64,000 bases of DNA. It comes from Chlorocebus sabaeus (Eukaryota > Chordata > Mammalia > Primates > Cercopithecidae). Location: the NCBI RefSeq assembly GCF_047675955.1, contig NC_132927.1, forward strand, positions 63,841,702 through 63,905,701, written 5' to 3'. Under the pieces are notes generated by a model that saw only the letters and a program-made list of their open reading frames with translations, made no database searches and was not told the origin of the DNA. Below are positions 1 to 10,715 of this stretch, piece after piece (positions within the stretch are counted from its first letter, which is position 1; the number at the start of each line of letters is the position of its first letter). Made by a program: the position numbers and the translations under genes.

Positions 1-70
1 ACTACCATCTGATTCAGAATTTCACTACTGGGTACATATCCAAAAGAAAGACAATCAATCAATTAATTTT
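1..70 (+). mobile_element. L1 ORF2 3' tail fragment
   Basis: The text resembles the end of LINE-1 ORF2 around the CACTACTGGGTA...ATATCC motif, which precedes the 'PLLGIYP' region in L1. It is old and short, and it is cut by the window edge. It runs into the L1M-like 3' sequence that starts near 78, so the two may be one element. Confidence 0.5.
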
Positions 71-77
71 TGGCAAA

Positions 78-600
78 GGTTCTGTGATGGTTAATATTAT
101 CTATCAACTTGATTGGATTGAAGGATGCCTAGATGGCATGTAAAGTACTGTTTCTGGGTGTGTCTGTGAGGGTGTTTCCAGAGGAGATTAACATTTGAGT
201 CAGTGGACTGAAAGAGGAAGACCCACCCTCAATGTGGGTGGATACGTCCGATCTGCTGCCAGCGTGACTAGAACAAAGCAGGTAGAAGAAGGTAGGATAA
301 GCTGGCTTGTTTTGAGTCTTCGGCTTTCATCTGTCTCCCATGCTGGATGCTTCCATCCATTCCTCCTGCTCTTGGATATCAGACACCAGGTTCTTCAATC
401 TTTGGACTCTTGGACTTACACCAGTGGTTTGACAGGGGCTTTCAAGCCTTCAACCATGACTAAAGGCTACAGTATGTCGCTATATATGTGTGCATATGTA
501 TGTATATTTATATATCTATATCAATATATACATTATACTAGAAACATGACTCAAATTATTTGGAATATTTTCTAAAGTAAAATATATTTATATATATCTT
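78..600 (+). mobile_element. Old L1M-type 3' UTR-like repeat
   Basis: The repeat opens with GTGATGGTTAATATTAT and goes on through GGTGTGTCTGTGAGGGTGTTTCC and ACATTTGAGTCAGTGGACTG. This order is familiar from mammalian L1M (L1MC to L1ME type) 3' ends. The last 120 bases are AT-rich TATATA sequence. The class is partly a guess; the resemblance to the minus-strand copies at 654-1110 and 2798-3207 is seen directly. Confidence 0.5.
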
Positions 601-653
601 TCAAACAGTCAAGATTATTGTCCTCCTTCTCATCTTATTTGATTTTTAAGCTC

Positions 654-1110
654 CTGTTATTAGTCAGGGTTCTTCAGGGAGACAGAACCACCAGGATGTC
701 CACATATGTAGAAAAAGAATTATTATAAAATATTAGCTCGGATGGTTATGGAGGCTAAGTCCCACGACCTGCAGGGTGAGTGAGTAGGCAAGCTGGAGAC
801 ACAGGAGACCTGATAGTTTAGTTCAAGAACAAAAGCAGAAGAAAGTTGGTGTCCATCTTGGAATCAGTCAGACAGGAAAGATTCTGCCTTACATATGGGA
901 GGGTCAGTCTTGTTGTTCTATTCAGACCTTCAACTGATTGTAGGAGACCCACTCACATTAGGGAGGACAATCTTTTTTACTCAGTCTACCAATCCAAATG
1001 TTCCTCTAATCCACATACATCCTCACAGACACACCAGAATGATATTTTTCCAAATGTCTGGACAACCTGTAGTCCAGTTAAATGGACACATAAAATTAAT
1101 CATCATATTC
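654..1110 (-). mobile_element. Old L1M-type 3' UTR-like repeat, minus strand
   Basis: Reading + it starts TTAGTCAGGGTTCTTCAGGG and ends near AAAATTAATCATCATA, the reverse complement of the family seen at 78-600. The two copies lie tail to tail, about 50 bases apart, as a diverged inverted pair. The open frames inside are chance frames. Confidence 0.6.
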
Positions 1111-1354
1111 CTAAATATCACTGTGTGGGAGTATAAATTTTTAATTAGAAATTAGTGAGAATACTCACATCATAAAATTGCTGTGTTGATTAAATTTAAA
1201 AATGAATGTAAAGCAGTTAGCAAAATGCCCAAATCATGGTGAGATTCCAATAACTGTTAGCTAGAGTCACTGCCAAGAGCAGTGGTTTTCAAAGTGAGCC
1301 CTGATATCAGACTCTCCCACCCCTCTCCCCAGAGAAAAATCTTTGTTCTGTCCT

Positions 1355-1530
1355 TTGCTGGCTTTGTGATTTTGATCAAGTCACTATATATGGTCCAGTC
1401 TCAGTTTTCTTGAATGCAAAGTACAGTAATAACACCTGCTTTACTGGGTTGTGGTAAGGATTCATTAAACTGAACGTCTGACGTCAATTGAGAACAATGC
1501 AGGCACATATTAAGCAAACAGATATTGGGT
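1355..1530 (+). mobile_element. MIR SINE
   Basis: The core motifs are in order: GTGATTTTGATCAAGTCACT, then CTCAGTTTTCTTGAATGCAAA, TAATAACACCTGCTT and GGGTTGTGGTAAGGATT. This is the usual MIR sequence, moderately diverged. Confidence 0.75.
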
Positions 1531-1619
1531 AATCTTGATAACACAAAAGCAAACATATTTTACTTTCGCAAAGAGACTTTAATTTTCTTCTTATTGAAAC
1601 CTTGAAATAAATCAGGAAG

Positions 1620-1705
1620 GAAGATACTACGATCATCACTATTTCACAGAAGAATGAGAATTAGAGAGATTGAACGAGTTGCCAGGGACCATTTAATCAT
1701 CAGCA
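1620..1705 (-). mobile_element. MIR-like fragment
   Basis: ATCACTATTTCACAGAAGAA followed by GAGAATTAGAGAGATTGAA and GAGTTGCC matches the antisense MIR core (CCCATTTTACAGATGAGGAA...). It is short and weak. Confidence 0.4.
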
Positions 1706-2004
1706 TTCCTCCTGCATTTTACTGGCCTACTGTTACTCCTCCAGTGCATTGACAGCTTCCCTGGAGAATTAGGAATATTTAGAAGAGCTATGGGTCCTAA
1801 TCATCTCATTTTGGGAAATCCAGGTATTTATTCAGTGCTATCAATTGAAGAACTATATGCTTTATAACTCCAGATCAAGGGAAGTATTGTGGAAATGGTG
1901 TGGATTGTAATGTCCTTCCCATTCCTCACTTTTGACTGATATCCCCTACCTGACCCCCAACACACACATACTCACCACCTAGCAAAAGGCAGATCTTTTT
2001 CTTT

Positions 2005-2215
2005 GCATATTATTTAGCACTGACTATGTTTGGCATTCTACTAAGCCCTTTACATATAATATCCTGTTTAGTCATAATAACACACTGCTATTATTACCAC
2101 TTTAAATATGAGGAAATGAGGTTTAAGAAGTTTCTCTGAGATCACAATGAAAATAAGTAATACATCCAGAATCTGCATGTCATTACACTGTCTCCAGAAT
2201 GCTGTTTCCTAGGCA
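2005..2215 (-). mobile_element. MIR SINE, antisense
   Basis: Antisense MIR order is visible: TACTAAGCCCTTTACATATA, TATTATTACCACTTTAAATA, GAGGAAATGAGG and a degraded AAGTTTCTCTGAGATCACAA. It is old, like the other MIRs here. Confidence 0.75.
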
Positions 2216-2234
2216 GCCATGCCTACTTTTGCAT

Positions 2235-2345
2235 TGATTTAATTCAGTCAATACATATTTGTTGAGACACTGTGTTGCAGAATCAGGCTAGGCTCTGAGT
2301 GTTCAGAGGAGAAGGAAGGAGGCAAAGTCCTGGCTGTCAGAGTTT
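2235..2345 (-). mobile_element. L2-like 3' end fragment
   Basis: CAATACATATTTGTTGAGAC followed by a degraded 'CAGGCTAGGCTCTGAGTGTTCAGAG' resembles the antisense 3' end of L2 (ATTTATTGAGC...GCCAGGCAC). Diverged, low confidence. Confidence 0.35.
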
Positions 2346-2654
2346 ACAGGGAAGTACATGTAATCCCAACAGCTGCCATATTGTTCTCAAGGGCTGAAAA
2401 TTGGTTGTTGTGGGGGGGAAAAAAAACTGTCTCTTTTTATGTATATAGTACATAAACAGACAGCATATCTATGGTGGGAGATGACTGGAAAAAAATGCCT
2501 GTAAAGACTCCTTGGGAGATGATGACTTTTAAAAGTTTGAAAAACACTGCTCTAACATGAGACATACATATTAAATAATTGAAGAAATAAATATATGACA
2601 TTAAACTGTCATACGTACTGTGAAGCAAAGCAGAGAGTGATATAAAAATGAATT

Positions 2655-3620
2655 TAAACAAAGAAATCTCATTGTATTTGGAAGGTCAGAAAAAGTGTTT
2701 CTGAAAACCGATGTTCAAGCTGAAATCTGAGAGGTGAGGAGTTAGCTAGAAGAGATTCCTAGGGTGGCAACAGCTGGTGTGAAAGGCCTTGAGGGGTGAA
2801 GTCAAGGTTCTCCAGAGAAACAGAACCAACAGGATGTGCATAGAGAGAGAGATTTATTTAAGGAATTGGTTCATGTGATTGCAGACTTAGTAAGTCTACA
2901 ATCTGCAGAGTCGGTCAACACGCTGGAGACCCAGGGAAAAGTTGTACGTCAAGTCCAAAGTCAGTCTACAGGCACTATTGCCCCTTGCTTAGGAGAGGTC
3001 AGCTTTCATTCTGTTCGGGCCTTCCACTGATTGGATGATGCTCTCCCACTTTATGGAGAGCAATCTGCTTTACTCTAATTCTACCAATTTAAATGTTAAT
3101 GTCATCCAAAAAAAACACCTTGACAGAAACAGCCAAAATAATGCTTAATCAAACTTCTGAGCACTGTGGTCTGTCCAAGTTGACAGACAAAATTAACCAT
3201 CACATTTAGTCTTGCATTTTGGAAGGATAGAAAGAAAACAACTTGATTGAGAAATAAGCAAGAAAGAACATGGATCTGCCTGAGGATATACAGTCAGCAG
3301 GGATAAGATTTTGCAGGACTTTGTAGTCGTAACAGGGATGAGAGTCACACTCTAAAAGTGAAAGATAGAAAGCCACTGAAGGATCACATGGAGGGTGAAG
3401 ATCTGATACACTTGTTGTCACTATAGTTGTTAAGACTCATCTACGGAGGATGATAAAAGTGCATCTGAAAGAGCAGTTGGAGAGTCTCCAGGGCAGAATG
3501 TACAGTGGCCTGGACTAGAACAATGGGGTAGAGGTGGCAAGAAGTGCTTAGATCGCATACATATTTGGGGAGCACACTTGATGGGACTTGTTGACAAGAC
3601 TGGATGTGTGGGTAAGGGAG
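2655..3620 (+). repeat. Ancient interspersed repeat, split by an L1M piece
   Basis: Before 2797 the text runs AAATCTGAGAGGTGAGGAG to GTGTGAAAGGCCTTGAGG. After 3208 it resumes with AGGACTTTGTAG, GAAAGCCACTGAAGG, CAGTGGCCTGGACTAGAAC and GGCAAGAAGTGCTTAGA. These phrases belong to one old mammalian repeat, which I cannot name with certainty. The L1M 3' piece at 2798-3207 sits in the middle and so came later. Related text is found again at 47460-48620. Confidence 0.4.
2798..3207 (-). mobile_element. Old L1M-type 3' UTR-like repeat, minus strand
   Basis: Begins AAGGTTCTCCAGAGAAACAG and ends ACAAAATTAACCATCACA. It carries CTTCCACTGATTGGATGATG, the L1MC/ME-like 3' end read in reverse. It is the best preserved of the three copies in the first 3.2 kb, and it interrupts an older repeat. 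Confidence 0.7.
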
Positions 3621-3639
3621 GAAGAATCAAAGTTTGTCC

Positions 3640-3850
3640 TCATATTCCTGGAATTCTTCAAGAACCCCCTCAAGCATCACTGTCTCAGTAAAGATCTTCT
3701 TGACTTTATTAACGTAGGCTTCATGCAACTATTGCAATGTTTGTACTTTTTAAAAATCTTTGTCATGTCTGCTTCCCCTGTCAGTGTATCACTGCCTCCG
3801 CTTATTCACTTTTGTATGATTGATCAGTCCTGATATAGACTCATTGCATG
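3640..3850 (+). mobile_element. L2-like fragment
   Basis: A C- and T-rich stretch with CTCAGTAAAGATCTTCTTGA resembles the L2 phrase 'CTCAGTGAGGCCTTCCCTGA'. The later 'GTTTGTACTTTTTAAAAATC' also fits. Weak. Confidence 0.35.
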
Positions 3851-3894
3851 CCAGATAAATGTGTGACAGTAGAGGACAGAATTAGGATTCCTAG

Positions 3895-4605
3895 TTTCAT
3901 CTTTAATCCTTATGAGATACGTAGTAATCATACAATTTCAGCTTGCCGTCACTGAGCTTCTGTTTCTTTTTTTATTGAAAAAAAAAGTATACTTATTGTG
4001 TGCAATTTTTGTGGTTGCTGTATCACATAAGATAATAAATGTGAAATGTACAAAGAGAGGTACCACTATGTAGCTGTAATCAATATTTCATATTTAATCC
4101 TTATGAGATATCTAGTAATCACACAATTTCAGCTTGCCATCACTGAGCTTCTGTTTCTTCTTTTATTGAAAAAAATATTGTACTTATTGTATGCAATTTT
4201 TGTGGTTGCTGTGAGTATCACATAAGATAATAAATGTGAAATGGGCCGGGCGCGGTGGCTCAAGCCTGTAATCCCAGCACTTTGGGAGGCCGAGACGGGC
4301 GGATCACGAGGTCAGGAGATCAAGACCATCCTGGCTAACGCGGTGAAACCCCGTCTCTACTAAAAAAATACAAAAAACTAGCCGGGCGAGGTGGCGGGCG
4401 CCTGTAGTCCCAGCTACTCGGGAGGCTGAGGCAGGAGAATGGCATAGACCCGGGAGGCGGAGCTTGCAGTGAGCTGAGATCCGGCCACTGCACTCCAGCC
4501 TGGGCGACAGAGCGAGACTCCGTCTCAAAAAAAAAAAAAAAAAAGATAATAAATGTGAAATGTACAAAGAGAGGTACCACTATGTAGCTATAATCAATAT
4601 TTCAT
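3895..4605. repeat. 191-bp tandem duplication, second copy split by Alu
   Basis: Copy 1 is 3895-4085 and copy 2 begins at 4086. Both start TTTCAT(C/A)TTTAATCC and share the TTCAGCTTGCC(G/A)TCACTGAG block, GTGGTTGCTGT and GGTACCACTATGTAGCT. Copy 2 is interrupted by the Alu at 4244-4542 and resumes after its target duplication, ending near 4605. The copies differ at scattered bases, so the duplication predates the Alu. I recognise no repeat family in the unit. Confidence 0.9.
4244..4542 (+). mobile_element. AluY (Old World monkey type) with 20-bp target duplication
   Basis: Full-length dimeric Alu starting GGCCGGGCGCGGTGGCTCAA. Lineage marks are GAGACGGGCGG, AAAAACTAGCCGGGCGAGG and GAGCTGAGATCCGGCCACTG, typical of cercopithecid AluY. 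The tail is about 17 A. The direct repeat AAGATAATAAATGTGAAATG lies at 4224-4243 and 4543-4562, a perfect 20-bp target-site duplication. Confidence 0.97.
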
Positions 4606-5033
4606 CATTTAAAAAATAAACCAACATTAAGGATATATAACAGTCATTTATTTCCACTCATTAGACAAATAAACCATTAATTTCACACTTCACAAGGAAT
4701 ATACTTTACAATGTGTAAAAGTCATAGAGGAAAATGGGGATCAGAACCACCTGGGATTTTCAAAGAACTGAAATGCACATAAACACACACACACAAAGCC
4801 AATAAATAAGGTTAAATATTTATCTTCATTAAGAACTGTTCTTTTCCTCTCCAAATAAGTTAAAACACTGAAAAAGATAATAAATATTTTTGTTCATATA
4901 CTTCTTGCATTTTTAAAGTATTTGTCTTATTTGATTTAGATTATATATCATAAAGTGGGTAGAAATATATACCTTTCTGTTTTACATCTTAAAAGTTAGA
5001 AAGATCAAATAACCTTCATGAAGAAACAAGTCA
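4606..5033. other. AT-rich sequence, nothing recognised
   Basis: No repeat family, motif or credible reading frame is visible. It contains a short CA run near 4783. Confidence 0.6.
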
Positions 5034-5209
5034 ATTTCTCACCCTCCAATCATCCAATTGAACAAAGCAATTATAAGGACAGATATAAGATCAAAGTTAA
5101 GAGAATGTTTTCCTATTCCTGATATTCCTCTGACATAGAGCCCATACTTTTCTAATATTATTAATTTTATATATAAAAAGGTAAAATAAAAAATAAACAT
5201 ACCATTAAT
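5034..5209 (+). repeat. 176-bp dispersed duplicate, copy A
   Basis: Starts ATTTCTCACCCTCCAATCAT and ends AAACATACCATTAAT. By eye it is identical, base for base, to 6070-6245. No transposon family is recognised and neither flank shows a target duplication. Confidence 0.93.
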
Positions 5210-6069
5210 CAAAGTCAAGACTAGTGATTAATATTAATAGCTTCCTCTCTCAAAATTTGACCACGGCCACTATCCATAAAAAAAAATTGAAAAAACACAA
5301 TTGCCTCCAGTCTTCTCTATTTGAAAGTTAAATTACAGAAATGACTTAAGTATTGGGCATTGAGGATGAAATGTAAGATCATTCTGTTCATGTCTTTGCT
5401 CTTATCCATTAAAAAACATCACCTAAATTGAGCATTTCTACAAGTTCCCATTATGACCATGTCATGTATTCTGGATTATATCTTTATACATACATTCAAT
5501 GTATACTTGTATAACCTACTATTGATTTGGCATCTGCTTAAAAGTAAGCAATAAGTACTGTATATTGTTATAGACTAAAGAAAATCAATGAGCAATCCCA
5601 AGAGAAGAATATCCATTCTACTCCCTGAAAGTAATACATTGTCTATAAAACGTATTTATGTTTGGAGTCTAAAACTTTAGATGATGGTCTCTTTAATGCT
5701 TTCTGAAAACTCTGTGTATTAAACTCCTACATATATCTCTCAGCACATGTACATGCACACACACATATGTACACAAAAAAATCCTATAAATAAAGGGAAA
5801 GATAACATAAATAATCATATAAGCAAATTCATTTTTAAATCCCTCAAAATGTGCACTACCACTATCAAATTTGTGATTTGGTGAAATAGTTCTGAATTCA
5901 CCAAATAAGCAACCTACACTCATAGTCAGGCTTCAGAACAATTCTTAGCATTCAAAACTTCCCTAAAAATAAAATGGTTAACAGACTTCTTTGTTGTTCA
6001 AGTCATGCTGTTATTAGTCAAATCAGTTATACAACCTATTGGGTCATCCCATCAATAATTGACCTAGAT
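5210..6069. other. AT-rich spacer between the 176-bp duplicates
   Basis: I see no gene or known repeat. It holds a short CA run near 5755 and is poor in long open frames. Confidence 0.6.
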
Positions 6070-6245
6070 ATTTCTCACCCTCCAATCATCCAATTGAACA
6101 AAGCAATTATAAGGACAGATATAAGATCAAAGTTAAGAGAATGTTTTCCTATTCCTGATATTCCTCTGACATAGAGCCCATACTTTTCTAATATTATTAA
6201 TTTTATATATAAAAAGGTAAAATAAAAAATAAACATACCATTAAT
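6070..6245 (+). repeat. 176-bp dispersed duplicate, copy B
   Basis: Same sequence, length and orientation as 5034-5209, displaced by 1,036 bases. Left flank is GACCTAGAT and right flank AGAAAATTTG, both different from copy A, so the homology stops sharply at both ends. Confidence 0.93.
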
Positions 6246-6482
6246 AGAAAATTTGAATTATTTTTAGTCTCATAAAATGAGGAATTCAGAATCTTATAAG
6301 AACTCAAGGGGGGAAGTTTGATGTCTTATTGAAAGGAACAATAATGCCAACTTTTTCTGACAAATCCTAGAAGCTCACAATAGCCAATTATTCAATGGCA
6401 TAGTCTCCTCAAATTCTAGCTCACTTGACACCTTCTCCTTCTATTAAAAATATGCATATGAAGAAAAGTACTAATGGTCTAT

Positions 6483-6843
6483 TGATATGGTTTGGCTGTG
6501 TCCCCAACCAAATCTCAACTTGAAACTTGAATTGTGTCTCCCAGAATTTCCATGTGTTATGGGAGGGACCCAGGGAAAGGCAATTGAATCATGGGGACTG
6601 GTCTTTCCCATACTATTCTCATGATAGTGAATAAGTCTCAGGAGATCTGATGCGTTTATCAGAGGTTTCCGCTTTTGCTTCTCTCTCAATTTTTCTTGCC
6701 ACCACCATGTAAGAATTACCTTTCACCTCCCACCATGATTCTGAGACCTCCCCAGGCATGTGGAACTGTAAGTCCAATTAAACCTCTTTTCCTTTCTGGT
6801 CTCGGGTATGTCTTTGTTGGCAGTTTGAAAACAAACTAATACT
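6483..6843 (+). mobile_element. 5' LTR of THE1/MST-type MaLR provirus
   Basis: Opens TGATATGGTTTGGCTGTGTC and contains GTGTTATGGGAGGGACCCAG, CTCATGATAGTGAATAAGTC, GTCTCGGGTATGTCTTTG and the terminal ACTAATACT. This is the THE1/MSTA LTR layout, about 361 bp. A TCTAT target duplication lies directly before it at 6478-6482. Confidence 0.95.
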
Positions 6844-8416
6844 ATAAATTGGTACCAGTAGAGTGGGGTACTACAAAAAAATTACCCAAATATGGAAGTA
6901 ACTTTAGAACTGGGTAAAGGACAGAGGTTGGAAAAGTCTGGAAGGCTCAGAAGACAGGAAAATGTGGGAAAGTTTGGAACTTCCTAGAGACTTGCTGAAT
7001 GGCTTTGCCCAAAATGCTGATAGCAATATGGACAATAAGGGCCAAGCTGAGGTGGTCTGGAATGGAGATGAGGAACTTGCTGGGAACTGGAGTAAAGGTG
7101 AGTCTTGTTATGTTTTAGCAAAGGGACTGGTTACATTTTGCTCTTGCCCTAGAGATTTATGGAACTTTAAACTTGAGAAAGATGATTTAGGGTATCTGGT
7201 GGAAGAAATTTCTAAGCAGGAAAGCATTCAAGAAATGACTTGGGTAATGTTAAAGGCATTCAGTTTTATAAGGGAAGCAGAGCGTAACAACTTGGAAAAT
7301 TTACAGCCTGACTATGCAATAGAAAAGAAAAACCCATTTTTCTGGGGAGAAATTTAATCTGGCGGCACAAATTTGTACAAGTAGCAAGGAGCCCAATGTT
7401 AATCCCCAAGACCATGGGGGAAATGTCTCCAGGCCATGTCAGAGACCTTCACGGTAGCCCCTCCCATCATAGGCCCAGAAACCAAGGATGAAAAAGTAGT
7501 TTCATGGGCTGGGCCCAGAGTCCCAGTGCTTTGTACAGCTTAGGGACTTGGTGCCCTGTGTCCCAGCCACTCCAGCCGTGTCTGAAAAGGGCAAACATAC
7601 AGCTCAGGCTGTGACTTCAGAGGGTAGAATCCCCAAGCTTTGGAAGCTTCCACATGGTGTTGAGCCTGAGGGTGCACAGAAGTCTAGAACTGAGCTTTGG
7701 GAACCTCCACCTGTATTTCAGAAGATGTATGGAAATGCCTGGATTCACAGGCAAAAGTTTGCTGCAGGTGTGGGGCCCTCATGGAGAACCTCTGCTAGGG
7801 CAGCATGAAAGGGAAATGTGGGGTTGGAGCCCCCACACAGAGTCTCTAATGGGGCACTGTCTAGTGGAGCTATGAGAAGAGGGCCACCATCCTCCAGACA
7901 CCAGTATGGTAGATCCAACAGAAAGCTTGCACCATGTACCTGAAAAAGCCAGACACTCAACACCAGTCCATGAAGGCAACCAGGAGGCAGGTTGTATCCT
8001 GCAAAGCCACAGAGGTGGAGCTGCTCTAAGACCATGCGAACCCCCCTCTTGTATCAGCATGACCTCGACATGAGACCTGGAGTCAAAGGAGATAATTTTG
8101 GAACTTTAAAATTTGACTGAACCACGGGATTTAAAACTTGCATGGGCCTTATATCCCCTTCATTTTGGCCAATTTCTCACATTTGGAACTGCTGTATTTA
8201 CCCAATACCTGTATCCCTATTATCTCTAGGAAGTAATAGCTTGCTTTGATTTTATAGGCTTATAGGCAAAAGGAACTTGACTCGTCTCAGATGAGACTTT
8301 AGACTGCGGACTTTTGGGTTAATGCTGAAATGAGTTAAGACTTTGGGGGACTGTTGGGAAGACACGATTAGTTTTGAAATGTGAGGACATGAGATTTGGA
8401 GGGGCCAGGGTCAGAA
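6844..8416 (+). mobile_element. Internal region of the MaLR provirus
   Basis: The 1,573-bp internal sequence starts ATAAATTGGTACCAGTAGAG, the usual THE1-internal start after the LTR. It matches, in antisense, the internal part of the second provirus at 57964-59538 along its length. A degenerate 131-residue open frame (6962-7357) is the relic of the family's gag-like frame. MaLRs lack a polymerase of their own and were moved by ERVL enzymes. Nothing suggests a working product. Confidence 0.93.
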
Positions 8417-8767
8417 TGACATGGTTTGTATGTGTCCCCACCCAAATCTCAACTTGAATTGTGTCTCTCAGTATCCCCACATGGTGTGGGAGGGACCAAG
8501 GGAGAGGTAATTGAATCATAGGGACTGGTGTTTCCTGTGCTATTCTCATAGTGAATAAGTCTCAGGAAATCTGATGGGTTTCTCAGGGGTTTCTGCTTTT
8601 GCTTCTCTCTCATTTTCTCTTGCCGCCACCGTGTAAGAAGTGCCTTTCACCTCCCGCCATATTTCTGAGGCCTCCCCAGCCATGCGAAACTGTACATCCA
8701 ATTAAACCTCTTTTTCTTCCCACTCTCGGGTATGTCTTTATCAGCAGTGTGAAAACAAATGAATACA
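8417..8767 (+). mobile_element. 3' LTR of THE1/MST-type MaLR provirus
   Basis: Opens TGACATGGTTTGTATGTGTC and ends AATGAATACA, about 351 bp, and is clearly homologous to 6483-6843. TCTAT at 8768-8772 repeats 6478-6482, so both ends of the original insertion are intact. Confidence 0.95.
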
Positions 8768-8772
8768 TCTAT

Positions 8773-9840
8773 CGTCTTCAGAATGGGGGGGGGTCAAAGG
8801 CTTTGGCTAGTTTGCAAGGTCCCTTTATAGCTAGTCTCAAAATCATAGCCCTGTGGCTTTCTAAACACCCACTAGAAATTGTACCTTATACCAAATTAGA
8901 GTTATATTGTGTCTGATGATCAAAATATGGTACACAGAAAGATCCTATGTTCATATATCTATATATATTTCTTAAATGTCCAGAGCAGTCTAGAAGAAAA
9001 TTTTTAAAACTCAAAAATGCTTCATTAATAAGATATTTGATCACTTATTTATCATCACTTCTTTTAATATCTGGAAGATGTGTCTTCTCTTTAATCTGAG
9101 GAACCACCACGCTAAATATGTTTAGGAACAGGAATTGATTAGAAAACTTAAATACCATTATTAATTCAAGGTTTTACTTCCAATGTTAGCTTAGAAAACC
9201 AGAATCAAACTCCTATTGAACAGCAAAATTAATTAATCCTTCTATATTCTCCTTAAGTGCAATTATAGCACTAACATGGAAGAAATTTTTTTCTGAACAT
9301 TTTCACAGCACAGTTTTCAAATTGCCTACAATAGACATTTTATTCTTTAAAGTCACAGTAGTATCTAGGAAATTGAAAGACTTTGTGTGTTCCTTTTTTG
9401 CATGGGGAGGGTTAATATTGCTGTCTTCTTGTTTGCAAACTTTATTTTACTTAATAACTTGGAGAGCCAGTCAACAACAAAATACTTGAAAATTAATTAC
9501 ATGATACCTGAAGTCGTATTTAGCTGTACAACCAAACTGTAGGGCCCTGGATCAAGGTAGATTTGACTCTCGTTCTCTGAGAACTTTGTAACTAATCAAT
9601 TAATCCCAAACCAACTTTCAAAGGGAAATGTTAAAATTTAAACAGGAAGATGTCTACCTCTGTATGCAAGTGGAAAGATGCATTTGTATTTATCTGTAAG
9701 TGTGTATTCTATGTATTTTACTTATTTACATCTACACAAATTTGTATACATACACATACAAAAATATTCTGGATATACTTTTATTCATCCATTCATTTAG
9801 TGAATGTCTATTGAATGATAAGTGTTAAATTTTAGTATCA
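8773..9840. other. AT-rich sequence, nothing recognised
   Basis: I see no gene and no confident repeat. A G run lies at 8785-8793. A short CATTCATT stretch near 9790 could be a worn MIR/L2 end. Confidence 0.55.
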
Positions 9841-9844
9841 TTGA

Positions 9845-10715
9845 GCTATTGCCACAAAAGTGCTGCTCAACAAAATACACAAAACATAGTGGTTTAAAAC
9901 ATAATATTTTTCTATTATAGCTCATGTGTCTGGAGGTCCCTGAGAGGTCTACTCATCTAGGCTGGGCTCAGCAGCCCTCAGTTATCTTGCTCCTGTTTGT
10001 GAGCTGGCTAGCTCACTCCCACATGTATAGGTAAACCAAAGGCTCATGACTACAGCAAAAGTACAAAATGGAAAGCAGCAATGTGCAAAGACTTTCTGAA
10101 TCCTGTGCTCAGAACTAGCATGCCATCACTATGCCTTATTTTATTGGCAGAAGCACGTCACATGGTGATATAGTTGGGATATTTGTCCCCACCCAAATCT
10201 CATGTTAAATTGAAATCCTCAATGTTGGAGGTGGGGACTGGTAGGAGGTGTTTGGATCATGGGGAAGGATCCCTCGTGAACGACTTGGGCAAGCACTTGG
10301 TGATAAGTGACCCCAGCTCTGAGTTCAAATGAGATCTGTTCTTACAAAAGTGTGTGGCACCTCCCTGCACTCTCTCTTGCTCCCATTCTCATCACATGAT
10401 ATACCTGCTCCCTTTTTTTCCTTCTGCTATGATTGGAAGCTTCCTGACACCTCCTCAGAAATGCTCCTCAGAGATGCTGCTCTGCTTCCTGTAGAGCCCA
10501 CAGAGCCATGAGCCAATGAAACCTCTTTTCTTTATAAATTACCCAGCCTCAGGTATTTCTTTATAGCAATGCAAGAACTGCCTAATACACCTGGGGTAGG
10601 GAATTAGATTCCACCTCTCTCAGGAGGGGAACTTCAAAATCACATAGCAAGAGGAGTGGATATAGAGATAGATAAAGGAAACACAGCTGCAATCTACCAC
10701 ACATCCCAGTACTCC
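9845..10715 (-). repeat. Old LTR-like repeat split by an MST LTR
   Basis: Left part runs CATAGTGGTTTAAAACATA, TCTAGGCTGGGCTCAGCAG and AGAAGCACGTCACATGG. Right part (10590-10715) resumes with GGAATTAGATTCCACCTCT, AAAATCACATAGCAAGAG and CAATCTACCACAC. This is a common old mammalian repeat, probably an LTR; I cannot fix the family. A similar copy lies at 13545-13960. Confidence 0.55.
10166..10589 (+). mobile_element. MSTB-type solo LTR
   Basis: Opens TGATATAGTTGGGATATTTG, carries AATGTTGGAGGTGGGGACTG, TGATTGGAAGCTTCCTGA and ACCCAGCCTCAGGTATTTC, and ends GCCTAATACA. The flanks CATGG (10161-10165) and CCTGG (10590-10594) are a one-mismatch 5-bp target duplication. Confidence 0.9.

Noticed and set aside
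195..1155. Open frames of 86-126 codons near the window start
   Set aside because: They lie in old L1M 3' sequence on either side of an inverted pair, have no homology I recognise and overlap one another.
4304..4580. Minus-strand frames ending in ...SPRLECSG...HCKLRLPG
   Set aside because: This is the standard antisense Alu translation; the same happens at 18912, 32242, 50255 and elsewhere.
6962..7357. 131-codon frame as a possible host gene
   Set aside because: It is within the THE1/MST internal region and is the worn gag-like frame of that family.
7548..8060. Overlapping 73-96 codon frames on both strands
   Set aside because: All fall inside the MaLR internal region, which is GC-rich and often shows chance frames.
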